In this document: positions 54,252 to 62,072 of the stretch, in pieces
Layout: every line of letters starts with the position of its first letter
Numbering within the stretch: the first letter of the stretch is position 1
Notes under the pieces: model-generated
Told to the model about the DNA's origin: nothing
Seen by the model: the letters and a program-made list of their open reading frames with translations, nothing else
Database searches by the model: none
Made by a program: the position numbers and the translations under genes
Assembly: GCA_938074045.1 (NCBI GenBank)
Contig: CALJGI010000009.1
Coordinates: forward strand, 124,001-188,000
Length of the DNA stretch: 64,000 nt
Direction: 5' to 3'
Source: an uncultured Halieaceae bacterium
GTDB lineage: Bacteria > Pseudomonadota > Gammaproteobacteria > Pseudomonadales > Halieaceae

Positions 54252-56425
54252 TATCGACTTTCTCGCGTGACAGACAAATATATTGGTGATGACCAGGCCC
54301 TGTGATGAGCGGGACTGATACAGTCTTCTTCCCTATCGACCCCCACACAGAAATTGGTTTGTAAGCATTCTCCGGCATCATTCAATGTGCAGCCAAAAGG
54401 ATCTCCCTGCACGGTGTTAGTCGCCTCCTGAATAGCTCGAACGTAATAGACCGCTTCCCGGCCATCGCCGACATAAGCCGGATCGGTGAATTCGGTCTGA
54501 CAATGGCTATCTCCGGATTCACACTCGAACACACGCCAGGGGTCTTGGATGAGAGCTGCGGGATTTTCATCAATCGAAACTCGCGGCAGAATCTTCACGA
54601 CTTCCAGTCGTTCGATCCGATGTGCCTCCCCAGATGGATTAAAACACTCATTTCGACACAGAGAGGCGACCCGCTCTTCGCCCAGAGCTGACACAACGTA
54701 ATCTGGGCAACCCGGCCGCTGCTTGATACTGCCGGTTGCACCGACACGGAAGCGGGGAATGTGGTTAGTTTGAATTTCGCTGCCCATGTTGTGAGTCTTG
54801 CCATCCTCGGTTACCAAATCGAACCACAGACCAATGCGAGGACCAGATGTGGCATAGACAGAACGCGCCTTCAGGGCATCCCAAATCGCTTCCCTTGTGC
54901 GATTAGCACTGTGTACTGCGACGAGACCGCCGGTGTAGAAAAAAGCGTTCACAGCGTCTTCCTGGTCTTCAAAGAAAGGGATACCACTTGGCTCCACCGG
55001 CCTGTCCGCCGCTGGATTTGACAGCGAGAATGGAATGCCAGAATCCTTTGAGTCAGTCATGTAATGACGTGAAAATTCCTTGTAGCCAGTGCCGGGCCTG
55101 GCAGTATGATTATCGCTGGAGCCGATAAATCCAGGCCGGAAACGATTCGTTTTTTCACCCAGGGCCAGTGCATACTGCGCTGACTGCATTGGCTGATAGT
55201 TGTAAGCCGGCTGAAAACTGTCGCTTAGCTGGTCGCACTGTCCCCAGTCATCGGGGTGTGTTTCTGGAACCACTGAACGCGCCTTGTTCACTGCACTAAA
55301 ACCACCAGAAGAAGCCACGTATTGCTCACGGGTAAGGCTAACACGATCCAGACAATCATCTCCTCCATTGGCTTCGCAGCGATCACGGATGATTTCACCT
55401 GCCTGCCAACAGCAGGGTGTGTAGCCGTTTGCCGGCGCCGGACAACTGGTCGCGCGATGCTCGAGGATTGGCATATCACGGTAGATTTCTGAAGTTCCGT
55501 GACCGGAATTGATTTCCAGCAATCGTTGATACCTGTTGCTGAGATGACCCATCTGATAGGCAAAGTCGGCGCCTGTAGGATTGGTGGTTCCCCAGCTGAG
55601 GCCGTGCGGAATCACCAGTGCCTCAAAGCCCCACTGATCGAGCTTGTTGTATAGATCTGTAGGCGTGGTTGCTGACTCGTAACAATCAGCTGGCAAGTCT
55701 CGCACGTCGGCGGCCTCGCAATCTTCCACTTTACTTGCCGCCGCCAAGTGTGCAGCAACAGATTCGTAGCCATCAAGGTCTAACTTGCTCATGCCCAGCA
55801 ATGCCAGACCGCGTACCATGGCTGGAGCGGTACTCATAATTCTCCAGATGGATTCCGGCCCGGCAGCGATAGGCCGGGCTGGCTCTCGGCCTTCACCAAG
55901 ATCTCGAAAAATTACGTTCTTGTGTCCATAGTGCGAGGTTACATCAGGACTCGTCGTACCCTGGGTCCATTCCCAACCGAGGAACGATACCAAATCAGGA
56001 GACAGCGGATTGCTGACAGCATCGCAGCTCCGCATGGCCTCCTGTGTAGCCTGCCACTGTGCGGGTGTGATCGCCTCAGCGTGATCATTAATGCTCCAAA
56101 AATCCAATGCCGAGCAATAACGGGCAAAATCACAGGCATCCGCGGGTGTGGTGTAACCTGTTCCTTTCACGGCTGGCGTATCAAACAGGGCCGCATCCAG
56201 TGAAAAACTGGTGTGCACATGCAAATCGCCAAACAGGATTCCAGAAGCGCTCGCAACAGTTGTGTCCTCCTCGAACTGTGGTCGGGGAGTAGTGCTGGGA
56301 CTTTCTGGTGCTGGGGGGTCAAAAAATATGGCGGATCCCACCAGCCACGATATCCCAAGTACCATGAACAGCAGCACAACAAATACAAGTAGAATTTTTT
56401 TGATCAAAGCTATAAGCCCTCGCAA
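54251..56425 (-). CDS. DUF3604 family exported/membrane-anchored protein
   Basis: 724 residues. The only early start in frame is a TTG at 56425, since a stop lies shortly upstream and no ATG follows before the transmembrane segment. A single transmembrane helix (about 10-32) anchors a large extracytoplasmic domain with PHP-like metal motifs 'GILFGDLHVHTSFSLDA' and 'SINDHAEAI', an E-W-T strand, 'GSSDNHTARPG' and 'ARSVYATSGPRIGLWFDL', all diagnostic of DUF3604. Members are predicted metal-dependent hydrolases; many sit with sulfatases or esterases in marine bacteria. Coupled to the YjiH-type gene by TAATG overlap. Twelve or more Cys residues suggest disulfides. Confidence 0.87.
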   Translation of the reverse strand: MRGLIALIKKILLVFVVLLFMVLGISWLVGSAIFFDPPAPESPSTTPRPQFEEDTTVASASGILFGDLHVHTSFSLDAALFDTPAVKGTGYTTPADACDFARYCSALDFWSINDHAEAITPAQWQATQEAMRSCDAVSNPLSPDLVSFLGWEWTQGTTSPDVTSHYGHKNVIFRDLGEGREPARPIAAGPESIWRIMSTAPAMVRGLALLGMSKLDLDGYESVAAHLAAASKVEDCEAADVRDLPADCYESATTPTDLYNKLDQWGFEALVIPHGLSWGTTNPTGADFAYQMGHLSNRYQRLLEINSGHGTSEIYRDMPILEHRATSCPAPANGYTPCCWQAGEIIRDRCEANGGDDCLDRVSLTREQYVASSGGFSAVNKARSVVPETHPDDWGQCDQLSDSFQPAYNYQPMQSAQYALALGEKTNRFRPGFIGSSDNHTARPGTGYKEFSRHYMTDSKDSGIPFSLSNPAADRPVEPSGIPFFEDQEDAVNAFFYTGGLVAVHSANRTREAIWDALKARSVYATSGPRIGLWFDLVTEDGKTHNMGSEIQTNHIPRFRVGATGSIKQRPGCPDYVVSALGEERVASLCRNECFNPSGEAHRIERLEVVKILPRVSIDENPAALIQDPWRVFECESGDSHCQTEFTDPAYVGDGREAVYYVRAIQEATNTVQGDPFGCTLNDAGECLQTNFCVGVDREEDCISPAHHRAWSSPIYLSVTRESR

Positions 56426-56486
56426 ACCATGATTGTAGCAGTGTCAGAGCGCCTTGTTAGTGAGGTTTATCACTATAGATGTAATT

Positions 56487-56919
56487 CTATAGATGGCTAT
56501 CATTCAGTAGAGAGGCGGCAATACCATACATCAGTATGCCTACCAGGAACTCGACCACTTTCCAGGCAAACGGTTGTTGAAATATTGGGGGGAGCAATCT
56601 CGCCCCGTATCCAACGCGATAGAAGAACACAAAGAAAGCTGTACAGGCTCCCAGGCCAAACATAAATCCATCCACTTGCTGGGTTGAGAACGATCCTGTC
56701 AGTACCAGGGTATCGAAAGAGACAGGGGGAATCGGCCAGATTAACGCCAAACCGGTCGACCCCGGCGAATATCATAATGGCGGCATAGGTAGCGCATATC
56801 GTACTTACAAGAAATACGTGATGCTTGCGCAATAACTGATTCAGGACGAAGGCAATCTGTGCAGCAATTGCCACAATAAGGAACATACTCAAGCTGAAGC
56901 CGACGATCACAGCATCCAT
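56487..56919 (-). pseudogene. Small polytopic membrane protein, apparent single-base frameshift
   Basis: From the ATG at 56919 (GGGA about 10 nt upstream) the first frame gives two helices ('VIVGFSLSMFLIVAIAAQIAFVL', 'FLVSTICATYAAIMIFAGVDR') and then becomes non-hydrophobic. The next frame continues naturally: 'ALIWPIPPVSFDTLVLTGSF', two more helices and a stop at 56487. Dropping one T from the TTT run (plus-strand AAA at 56749-56751) restores a 4-helix protein of about 144 residues. I do not recognise the family. Either a recent frameshift or a base-call error. It lies upstream of the DUF3604/YjiH pair on the same strand, about 60 bp away. Confidence 0.55.
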
Positions 56920-57209
56920 TTCATTTGTCCCTGCTCGTCCACGCCGCCCGAATTTAATCTGCTCTATATAGTGGTACAAACAATAATGCTCGCAGGCAAT
57001 TTCTCACCACATGTCGGACATTAAGAAAATTGGCGAGGAGGCATAGCTTTATTTGCCCAAACAAACGAACCCTGCGAAGCAATCAGCCCTCTTGTACACT
57101 CATAGTCGCCAGTTTCGTGCCAATTAACTAACGAGAATTTGTCGCAAAAGGCACATCAAACGGATTTTTTGTGTATGGTATGCCTTTATACAACAGTTAC
57201 AGATTTAAT

Positions 57210-57413
57210 ATGGCGACTAAACCTCTCAAAAGGGTGGGCAAAAAGAAGCAGCCTGCAGGATCGGAAACCTCGGAATCTATTCAGGACAAAGTGAACGCCT
57301 TCCTCGCGGCAGGGGGAGAAATTGAGCAAGTTCAGCGCGGCGTCAGCGGCCAATCAATCGCACCCTCGCAAAAGCCGAAACCCAAGCCTGCAGAAACGAG
57401 TGATTCGAGCTAG
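57210..57413 (+). CDS. Small basic/Pro-rich protein of unknown function
   Basis: 67 residues from the ATG at 57210; an upstream in-frame GTG adds residues that look random. It has a basic N-terminus ('KPLKRVGKKK'), a short predicted helix 'SIQDKVNAFLAAGGEIEQVQRGVSGQ' and a Pro/Lys tail ('KPKPKPAE'). The pattern 'fLxxGGEIxxVxxG' followed by a conserved Ser-Gly is found in small cytoplasmic proteins of gammaproteobacteria, but I cannot name a family. No strong ribosome site. It stands alone before the FkbM gene with about 100 bp between. Confidence 0.55.
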   Translation: MATKPLKRVGKKKQPAGSETSESIQDKVNAFLAAGGEIEQVQRGVSGQSIAPSQKPKPKPAETSDSS

Positions 57414-57515
57414 AGCAACCTGATCAGTTTGATGAACCGTTGAACTATTTCTTATACGAATCAGAGATATAGCTCTAAGAATCGCGATCTCGTAAGCACC
57501 AAGATGGATTGAAAA

Positions 57516-58325
57516 ATGCAACACGGCGAACACCGTGGCCCATGCCCTTTACACATTCCTGGATTCGACGGCGCACTGGAACTGTTCGTCCACGACGACA
57601 GAGACCAGCATGTTTCAAAGCGAATCGTTGAAGAAGGGATATGGGAGCCCTACGAGACTCAGCTTGTTCTTCAAATCCTGCAAGCCGGTGACTGTATGGT
57701 CGATGTTGGGGCAAACCTAGGCTACTACTCGGTCATAGCGGCCTCTCTGGTGGGTGCCGAGGGAAAAGTGTTCTCCTTTGAACCGGAACCCGGAAACTTT
57801 CATCTGCTGGAAAAAAACCGTGAACACAACCGAGCGGGCAATGTAGAGTGCTTTTGTGCCGCCTTATCTGATTACGAAGGCCAGGGCTCAATTCATCTGA
57901 ATCCCGACAATCTGGGGGATCACCAGGTCTATGATGCGGGTGAAGACCGGCTGGTGGTTGGTATTGATTTAAGACGTGGCGATGACATCATCCTGTCAGC
58001 AACAGACAGGGTGGACTTTATTAAAATTGACACTCAGGGAGCAGAATTTCACGTACTCAGTGGACTGAAAGAGGTAATCAAACGCAGTGGACACAATCTA
58101 CACATGATCGTGGAATTCTGGCCTGCCGGTCTGCGTAGGGCCGGTGCCTCAGGTCAGCAACTATTGGATTTACTCACCAGTTTCAACATGGACATGTGTA
58201 TTATCGACCATCTCGGCCACACTCTGGTCCCCTGCTCAAGGCAAGACCTGGACCGATGGATAACAGACGTCGACGCCACAGAAGGGAACGAGGGCTTCAT
58301 AAACCTGCTATTGGGAATCCAGTAG
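57516..58325 (+). CDS. FkbM-family SAM-dependent methyltransferase
   Basis: 269 residues. The SAM-binding loop 'MVDVGANLGYYS' is at about 61-72, followed by 'GKVFSFEPEPGNFHLLEKN', 'FCAALSDYEGQGSI' and 'VDFIKIDTQGAEFHVLSGL', the full FkbM (Methyltransf_21) signature. Members O-methylate sugars, polyketides or lipids. GGAT lies a few bases before the ATG. It is the first of three closely spaced plus-strand genes (PhyH-type oxygenase 38 bp later, ketosteroid isomerase 21 bp after that), so it probably modifies a product of the same small pathway. The acceptor molecule is unknown. Confidence 0.92.
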   Translation: MQHGEHRGPCPLHIPGFDGALELFVHDDRDQHVSKRIVEEGIWEPYETQLVLQILQAGDCMVDVGANLGYYSVIAASLVGAEGKVFSFEPEPGNFHLLEKNREHNRAGNVECFCAALSDYEGQGSIHLNPDNLGDHQVYDAGEDRLVVGIDLRRGDDIILSATDRVDFIKIDTQGAEFHVLSGLKEVIKRSGHNLHMIVEFWPAGLRRAGASGQQLLDLLTSFNMDMCIIDHLGHTLVPCSRQDLDRWITDVDATEGNEGFINLLLGIQ

Positions 58326-58363
58326 TTTCAATGAAAAGATTGACGACAAGTAACATGTAACTG

Positions 58364-59260
58364 ATGGAACACAGCACAGTATCAAATGTATCTCCACTCG
58401 TGGCCTCCTGTGCAAATGAGGACTCTGCGACGCTAAGGGCACGTTTTCATGAACTGGGATACCTCTATCTGCAGGACTATGTGAGTGGCGTAAAGTGTGA
58501 CGCCCTGCTTGAGCAATTTATGGCACAACTATCGCCCACCATTGTGTCAGATGAAAAATATGATTTGCCAGTACTGAGAGAGGAACCATTTTTCGAGACT
58601 GACCCAACCTGGGACAAACTCTATCCAAAGTTACAATCAATCCAGGCGTTCCATCAATTTTTCCACGAGCCCGAGATCACCGGTCTGATGGAGCGGCTGC
58701 TGGAAAATCCGGCCTTTGTCTACCCCATGAAGATGGCACGTATCGCCACCCCTGGAAAAATTGGCTATGAGACGCCACCCCATCAGGATGCCCACTCACA
58801 TCAAGGTGGTCCTACCATGGCGGGAATATGGGTAGCATTACATGACGTTGCGGCCGGGATGGGACGCTTGATGCTACTGCCCGGTTCTCACCGCCGCGGG
58901 CTGCGCATGGTCTCTGAAGCGGATGGGGTTGGCGGTGTGCAATGTGAGATTTTTCCGGATGAAAATACTTGGCATGTCGCCAATGTAAAACGCGGAGATG
59001 TCATCATTTTCCATTCCTGCTGCGTACATAAGGCCGAACCGAATACATCGGACCTCACCGTACGATTGAGTGTTGATACACGGTTCTGTGAGTACGGTGA
59101 AGCAGTATTCGTGACAAACTTTGAACCACATCATGGTTGGAGAATTGAAGGATTCGACTGGCAAAGTATCTACAGCAACTGGTCAGACGAGACATTGCAA
59201 TATTACTGGCGGGACTACCCAAATGTTTCGGATACCGTAAGGGTGGCTTCAGACTCATAA
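58364..59260 (+). CDS. Phytanoyl-CoA dioxygenase (PhyH) family 2OG oxygenase
   Basis: 298 residues. The cupin core carries the iron ligands H140-x-D142 ('PPHQDAHSH') and distal His222 ('SCCVHKAEPN'), and Arg234 ('LTVRLSVDTRF') for 2-oxoglutarate. The segment 'GIWVALHDVAAGMGRLMLLPGSHRRGL' is the PhyH signature. It uses Fe(II), O2 and 2-oxoglutarate to hydroxylate or halogenate-free oxidise small molecules; bacterial members act on natural products, phosphonates and ectoine-like compounds. It sits between an FkbM methyltransferase and a ketosteroid isomerase-like gene with very short gaps, so one polycistronic unit is likely. Confidence 0.92.
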   Translation: MEHSTVSNVSPLVASCANEDSATLRARFHELGYLYLQDYVSGVKCDALLEQFMAQLSPTIVSDEKYDLPVLREEPFFETDPTWDKLYPKLQSIQAFHQFFHEPEITGLMERLLENPAFVYPMKMARIATPGKIGYETPPHQDAHSHQGGPTMAGIWVALHDVAAGMGRLMLLPGSHRRGLRMVSEADGVGGVQCEIFPDENTWHVANVKRGDVIIFHSCCVHKAEPNTSDLTVRLSVDTRFCEYGEAVFVTNFEPHHGWRIEGFDWQSIYSNWSDETLQYYWRDYPNVSDTVRVASDS

Positions 59261-59281
59261 CTACTACGCAGGAGCTTTATC

Positions 59282-59635
59282 ATGGAAGCACAAGAAAAGA
59301 TTGCCACTGTACATGCCTATGTGGATGCGTTTGAAAAGGCTGACATCGAAATCATTAAAAACCTGTTCGCCGAAGACGCCATCGTTGAAGATCCCGTCGG
59401 CACCGACGTCCGGGTAGGAATGGACGCCATATGCGAGTTTTACACTACAGGTTTTGCAGGCGGCGCCAAGCTGGAACTGACCGGGTCACCTCGTTGTGCG
59501 GGTAACGCCGTTGCCTTCCCTTTTATGGTGCATGCCGCGGGCATGAAAATTGAAATCATTGACGTCTTTGAATTTAATGAGGAAGGCAAAGTCTGTTCGA
59601 TGAAAGCCTATTGGGGTGGCGAAAACGTGGTTTAG
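59282..59635 (+). CDS. Ketosteroid (delta5-3-) isomerase-like protein
   Basis: 117 residues, NTF2 fold. It closely follows bacterial ketosteroid isomerase: Tyr13 in 'HAYVDAFEKADIEII', the general base Asp37 in 'FAEDAIVEDPVG' and Asp94 in 'IEIIDVFEFNEEGKV', with 'MKAYW' near the end. Tyr-Asp spacing is the same 24 residues as in Pseudomonas enzyme. All three catalytic positions are kept, so isomerase activity on a steroid-like beta,gamma-enone is plausible; NTF2-fold relatives with other roles are the alternative. Last gene of the FkbM-PhyH-isomerase unit, ribosome site AGGAG 8 nt before the ATG. It is convergent with the metal permease. Confidence 0.87.
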   Translation: MEAQEKIATVHAYVDAFEKADIEIIKNLFAEDAIVEDPVGTDVRVGMDAICEFYTTGFAGGAKLELTGSPRCAGNAVAFPFMVHAAGMKIEIIDVFEFNEEGKVCSMKAYWGGENVV

Positions 59636-59655
59636 AATACCTGCAGTTTAACCTC

Positions 59656-60774
59656 TCAAACCGAAAACTGATTAAGAATAATACCGAGAAGGACGATTTG
59701 CGGCACGGTAATCAGTGGTAGAAACAAGGCCACTTTCCAGGACCCTGTGGTTTCCCGCAGCGACATAATTTCCGTGTAGTCAGTCGCGACCCCGGCCATA
59801 AGAAAGGTAAAGCTGTTACCCGGTGCGCTCGCCCGGGTCATGAAATCAGCCGCCAGCGGTGTGGCTCCCTCAGAGCATACCTCAAGAACCGTCGCTACCA
59901 GCAGAGTCATACCCAGGCCCATAAGGCTGGCTCCAAACAGGCCGACGAACAGGGCGTCATCCATCCCTGCCCGCACCAGACCGGCCAGAAGAATGCCAAA
60001 CAACACCCAGCGGAAAACAACCCGCGAACCAAGTAAGCCATCTTGCAATAGTTTTATAGCACCACCCGCACTGGGCTCGAGGTCTCGCCTATACTCTAAC
60101 CATAGTTCACCCAGACTTTGCACGGATGACTCTGCTCGATAGGGATTTACAGGGAGGCTTCCTCGCGCCGTCAATTGTTCAAAAACTAGACCACTGATCA
60201 ATGCCACCACCAGTGATAAAAGCACAAAGACGATGGTCCAGGTCAATCCAATGAGTGCCACCAGAATAATCGTGAGGGACAGCGAATTCCATGGACTGGC
60301 CACAAGAAAGGCGATCACCTGTCCCATACTGGCGCCGCGCTCGTAGAGCTTCATGCCCACCATCAGTATCCCGTGGCTGCACAGATCTAACAGCAAACCG
60401 CCGGCAGTAGCTCTCAGCAAGCCCCGCAAGCCACTGTCAGTGCCAAGCACGCCCATGACCAATTCCCGCGGCACCGTGCCAAGGGCGCCGACAAAAACAA
60501 CGCCCAACGCCATACCCCACCACATGCGATTAACCAGCTCAAACACAGTGGCAGCCAGTTCCGCAGCCGGTCCCACGAGCCAATCGACTTCTGTCCACCC
60601 CAGGAGATAAAAAACGGTGACCATTGACGCACAAAAGTACATGAAGTAGTCCGGTCGCGCCGCTGTCGCCGGTGGGCAACTGGCATGGGTCTCGGCGGCT
60701 GTTTCCTCACTGGGGCAACAACTCGAAGCAACACGACTACTTGCCTGATTCTCCTGATGGTTTTCAAGAGCCAA
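59656..60774 (-). CDS. SO_0444-type Cu/Zn efflux permease (DUF318/ArsP family)
   Basis: 372 residues, about eight transmembrane helices in two repeats. Each repeat carries the family signature: 'GGLLLDLCSHGILMVGMKLYERGASMGQVIAFLVASP' and 'EVCSEGATPLAADFMTRASAPGNSFTFLMAGVATDYTEI'. A Cys/His-rich cytoplasmic N-terminus ('SSCCPSEETAAETHASCPP') can bind soft metals. Related permeases export Cu, Zn, or organoarsenicals. A CueR-type dyad lies about 100 bp upstream on the gene's strand, which points to copper or another soft-metal inducer. No MerR-family regulator is in the window. It is convergent with the ketosteroid isomerase gene and divergent from the polyamine transporter. Confidence 0.9.
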   Translation of the reverse strand: MALENHQENQASSRVASSCCPSEETAAETHASCPPATAARPDYFMYFCASMVTVFYLLGWTEVDWLVGPAAELAATVFELVNRMWWGMALGVVFVGALGTVPRELVMGVLGTDSGLRGLLRATAGGLLLDLCSHGILMVGMKLYERGASMGQVIAFLVASPWNSLSLTIILVALIGLTWTIVFVLLSLVVALISGLVFEQLTARGSLPVNPYRAESSVQSLGELWLEYRRDLEPSAGGAIKLLQDGLLGSRVVFRWVLFGILLAGLVRAGMDDALFVGLFGASLMGLGMTLLVATVLEVCSEGATPLAADFMTRASAPGNSFTFLMAGVATDYTEIMSLRETTGSWKVALFLPLITVPQIVLLGIILNQFSV

Positions 60775-60874
60775 TGCTGTCCTCCCCGATTTGCGACGAT
60801 CTCTCTCTCAGATGTTTGATAACCTGCGCCTCCTAAGAGTCGATGAGTCTGATATCGATTCATGTCAAGGATAA

Positions 60875-60895
60875 ACCTTTCTGTAACTGGAAGGT
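60875..60895 (-). promoter_or_regulatory. MerR/CueR-like operator of the metal permease
   Basis: On the gene's strand the site begins ACCTTCC (60895-60889) and ends GAAAGGT (60881-60875) with a 7-bp centre, followed by TTTATCC. The CueR operator of copA has ACCTTCC-N7-GGAAGGT followed by TTTAACC, so only one arm base differs. MerR-family regulators bind such dyads within a long -35/-10 spacer. It is about 100 bp upstream of the permease ATG. Confidence 0.62.
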
Positions 60896-60930
60896 AATCT
60901 TCATCCTGATGTAACTCAATAATTTCACGC

Positions 60931-60936
60931 TATACT
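60931..60936 (+). promoter_or_regulatory. Candidate -10 box of the polyamine transporter operon
   Basis: TATACT at 60931-60936, five of six matches to TATAAT. No good -35 box 16-18 bp upstream. A start near 60943 would give a leader of only about 14 nt before the proposed ATA start of the substrate-binding gene. Confidence 0.35.
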
Positions 60937-60956
60937 GGACTGGCGCAACAACTGAG

Positions 60957-62072
60957 ATAAAAATCATCGCGACCTCAAATTACAAGCCTCTGTTTTTTAT
61001 AGTATTTCTCGGCCTAATTCCGTTAGGGGTCTCATCCGCTGAGGAATCGAAAACGCTGAACCTGTACAACTGGGCCGATTATGTCCCGCAGGAGCTCCTG
61101 GAAGGCTTCGAAAAAGAATACGGCGTTAAAGTCGTGTACAACATGTACGAATCCGATCTCATGCTCGGAGCAAAATTGCTGGCAGGCCGTTCGGGCTATG
61201 ACCTGGTGGGTATGGCGGAACAAGATTTGGAGCGCTTTCTCCCACTGGGCATAATTGGCGCACTGGATAAAAAAAAGCTACCGAACTGGAAAAATCTGGA
61301 TACAGAGCTGATGTCCCGGCTGGCCGCCTGGGATCCGGGAAATCAGCATGCTGTACCGTATTTCTGGGGCAGCACGGGTTTTGCCTACAACGAAGACATG
61401 ATTAAAGCCCGTTTGCCGGATGCCCCGCTGCACAGCGCGGCCATGATATTTGATCCCGAAATAGTCAAACACCTTCAGGACTGTGGCGTGGCATTTCTGG
61501 ACGACCCGAGTACGACTATACGAATGGCACTGCTCTATCTTGGCTATCACATCGATGAAACCGGAGAAAAGGCTTTGCATGAGGCAGAACGCTTGCTCAA
61601 GGCCGTGCGTCCCTACATCCGGTACTTCGAAAGCAATCGGGTGGCTATTGATCTGCCCGGCAGGGAGGTATGTATGACCATGGCCTGGAACGGTGATTAT
61701 GCCTATGGATTGAAACGAGTACAGGAAGAAAACCTGGATATCAACCTAAACTATGTGGTGCCAAGAGAGGGCACCAACCTGTGGATGGATGGTTGGGTTA
61801 TTCTTGAGGACGCACCCAATCCGGGATTGGCTCACCTGTTTCTGAATTACCTGTTGCGTCCCGATGTAATGGCAACTGTATCCAACGACCAACGCTACGC
61901 CAACGCAAATCGGGCTTCGTGGCCATACCTGATCCCGGAAATTACGGAGGACCCCGCTGTATTGCATACGCCCGAAATGATGGAGAGGATTTATCCTCGC
62001 AAGATACACACACTAAAGGAAAGACGTCGTATTCACAGAATATGGGCGCGGGTAAAGGCAGACTTCGAATGA
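60957..62072 (+). CDS. Polyamine-type ABC transporter substrate-binding protein (PotD/PotF family)
   Basis: 371 residues if translation starts at the ATA at 60957. The frame is open from 60915, and between there and an ATG at 61134 there is no ATG, GTG or TTG. Yet the upstream region encodes a perfect signal peptide ('KPLFFIVFLGLIPLGVSSA') and the mature start 'LNLYNWADYVPQELLEGFEKEYGVKV', so starting at 61134 would delete both. The body has the PotD pattern ('YFWGSTGFAYNEDMI', 'MAWNGDYAYGLKR', 'NLWMDGWVI'). It binds a polyamine or similar cation in the periplasm. ATA may be a mutated ATG or a sequence error. It overlaps the ATPase gene (ATGA). Confidence 0.85.
   Translation: MKIIATSNYKPLFFIVFLGLIPLGVSSAEESKTLNLYNWADYVPQELLEGFEKEYGVKVVYNMYESDLMLGAKLLAGRSGYDLVGMAEQDLERFLPLGIIGALDKKKLPNWKNLDTELMSRLAAWDPGNQHAVPYFWGSTGFAYNEDMIKARLPDAPLHSAAMIFDPEIVKHLQDCGVAFLDDPSTTIRMALLYLGYHIDETGEKALHEAERLLKAVRPYIRYFESNRVAIDLPGREVCMTMAWNGDYAYGLKRVQEENLDINLNYVVPREGTNLWMDGWVILEDAPNPGLAHLFLNYLLRPDVMATVSNDQRYANANRASWPYLIPEITEDPAVLHTPEMMERIYPRKIHTLKERRRIHRIWARVKADFE

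Noticed and set aside
57171-57209. Upstream extension of the small basic protein
   Set aside because: The added residues are not basic/Pro-like as in the body and the upstream start has no ribosome site.
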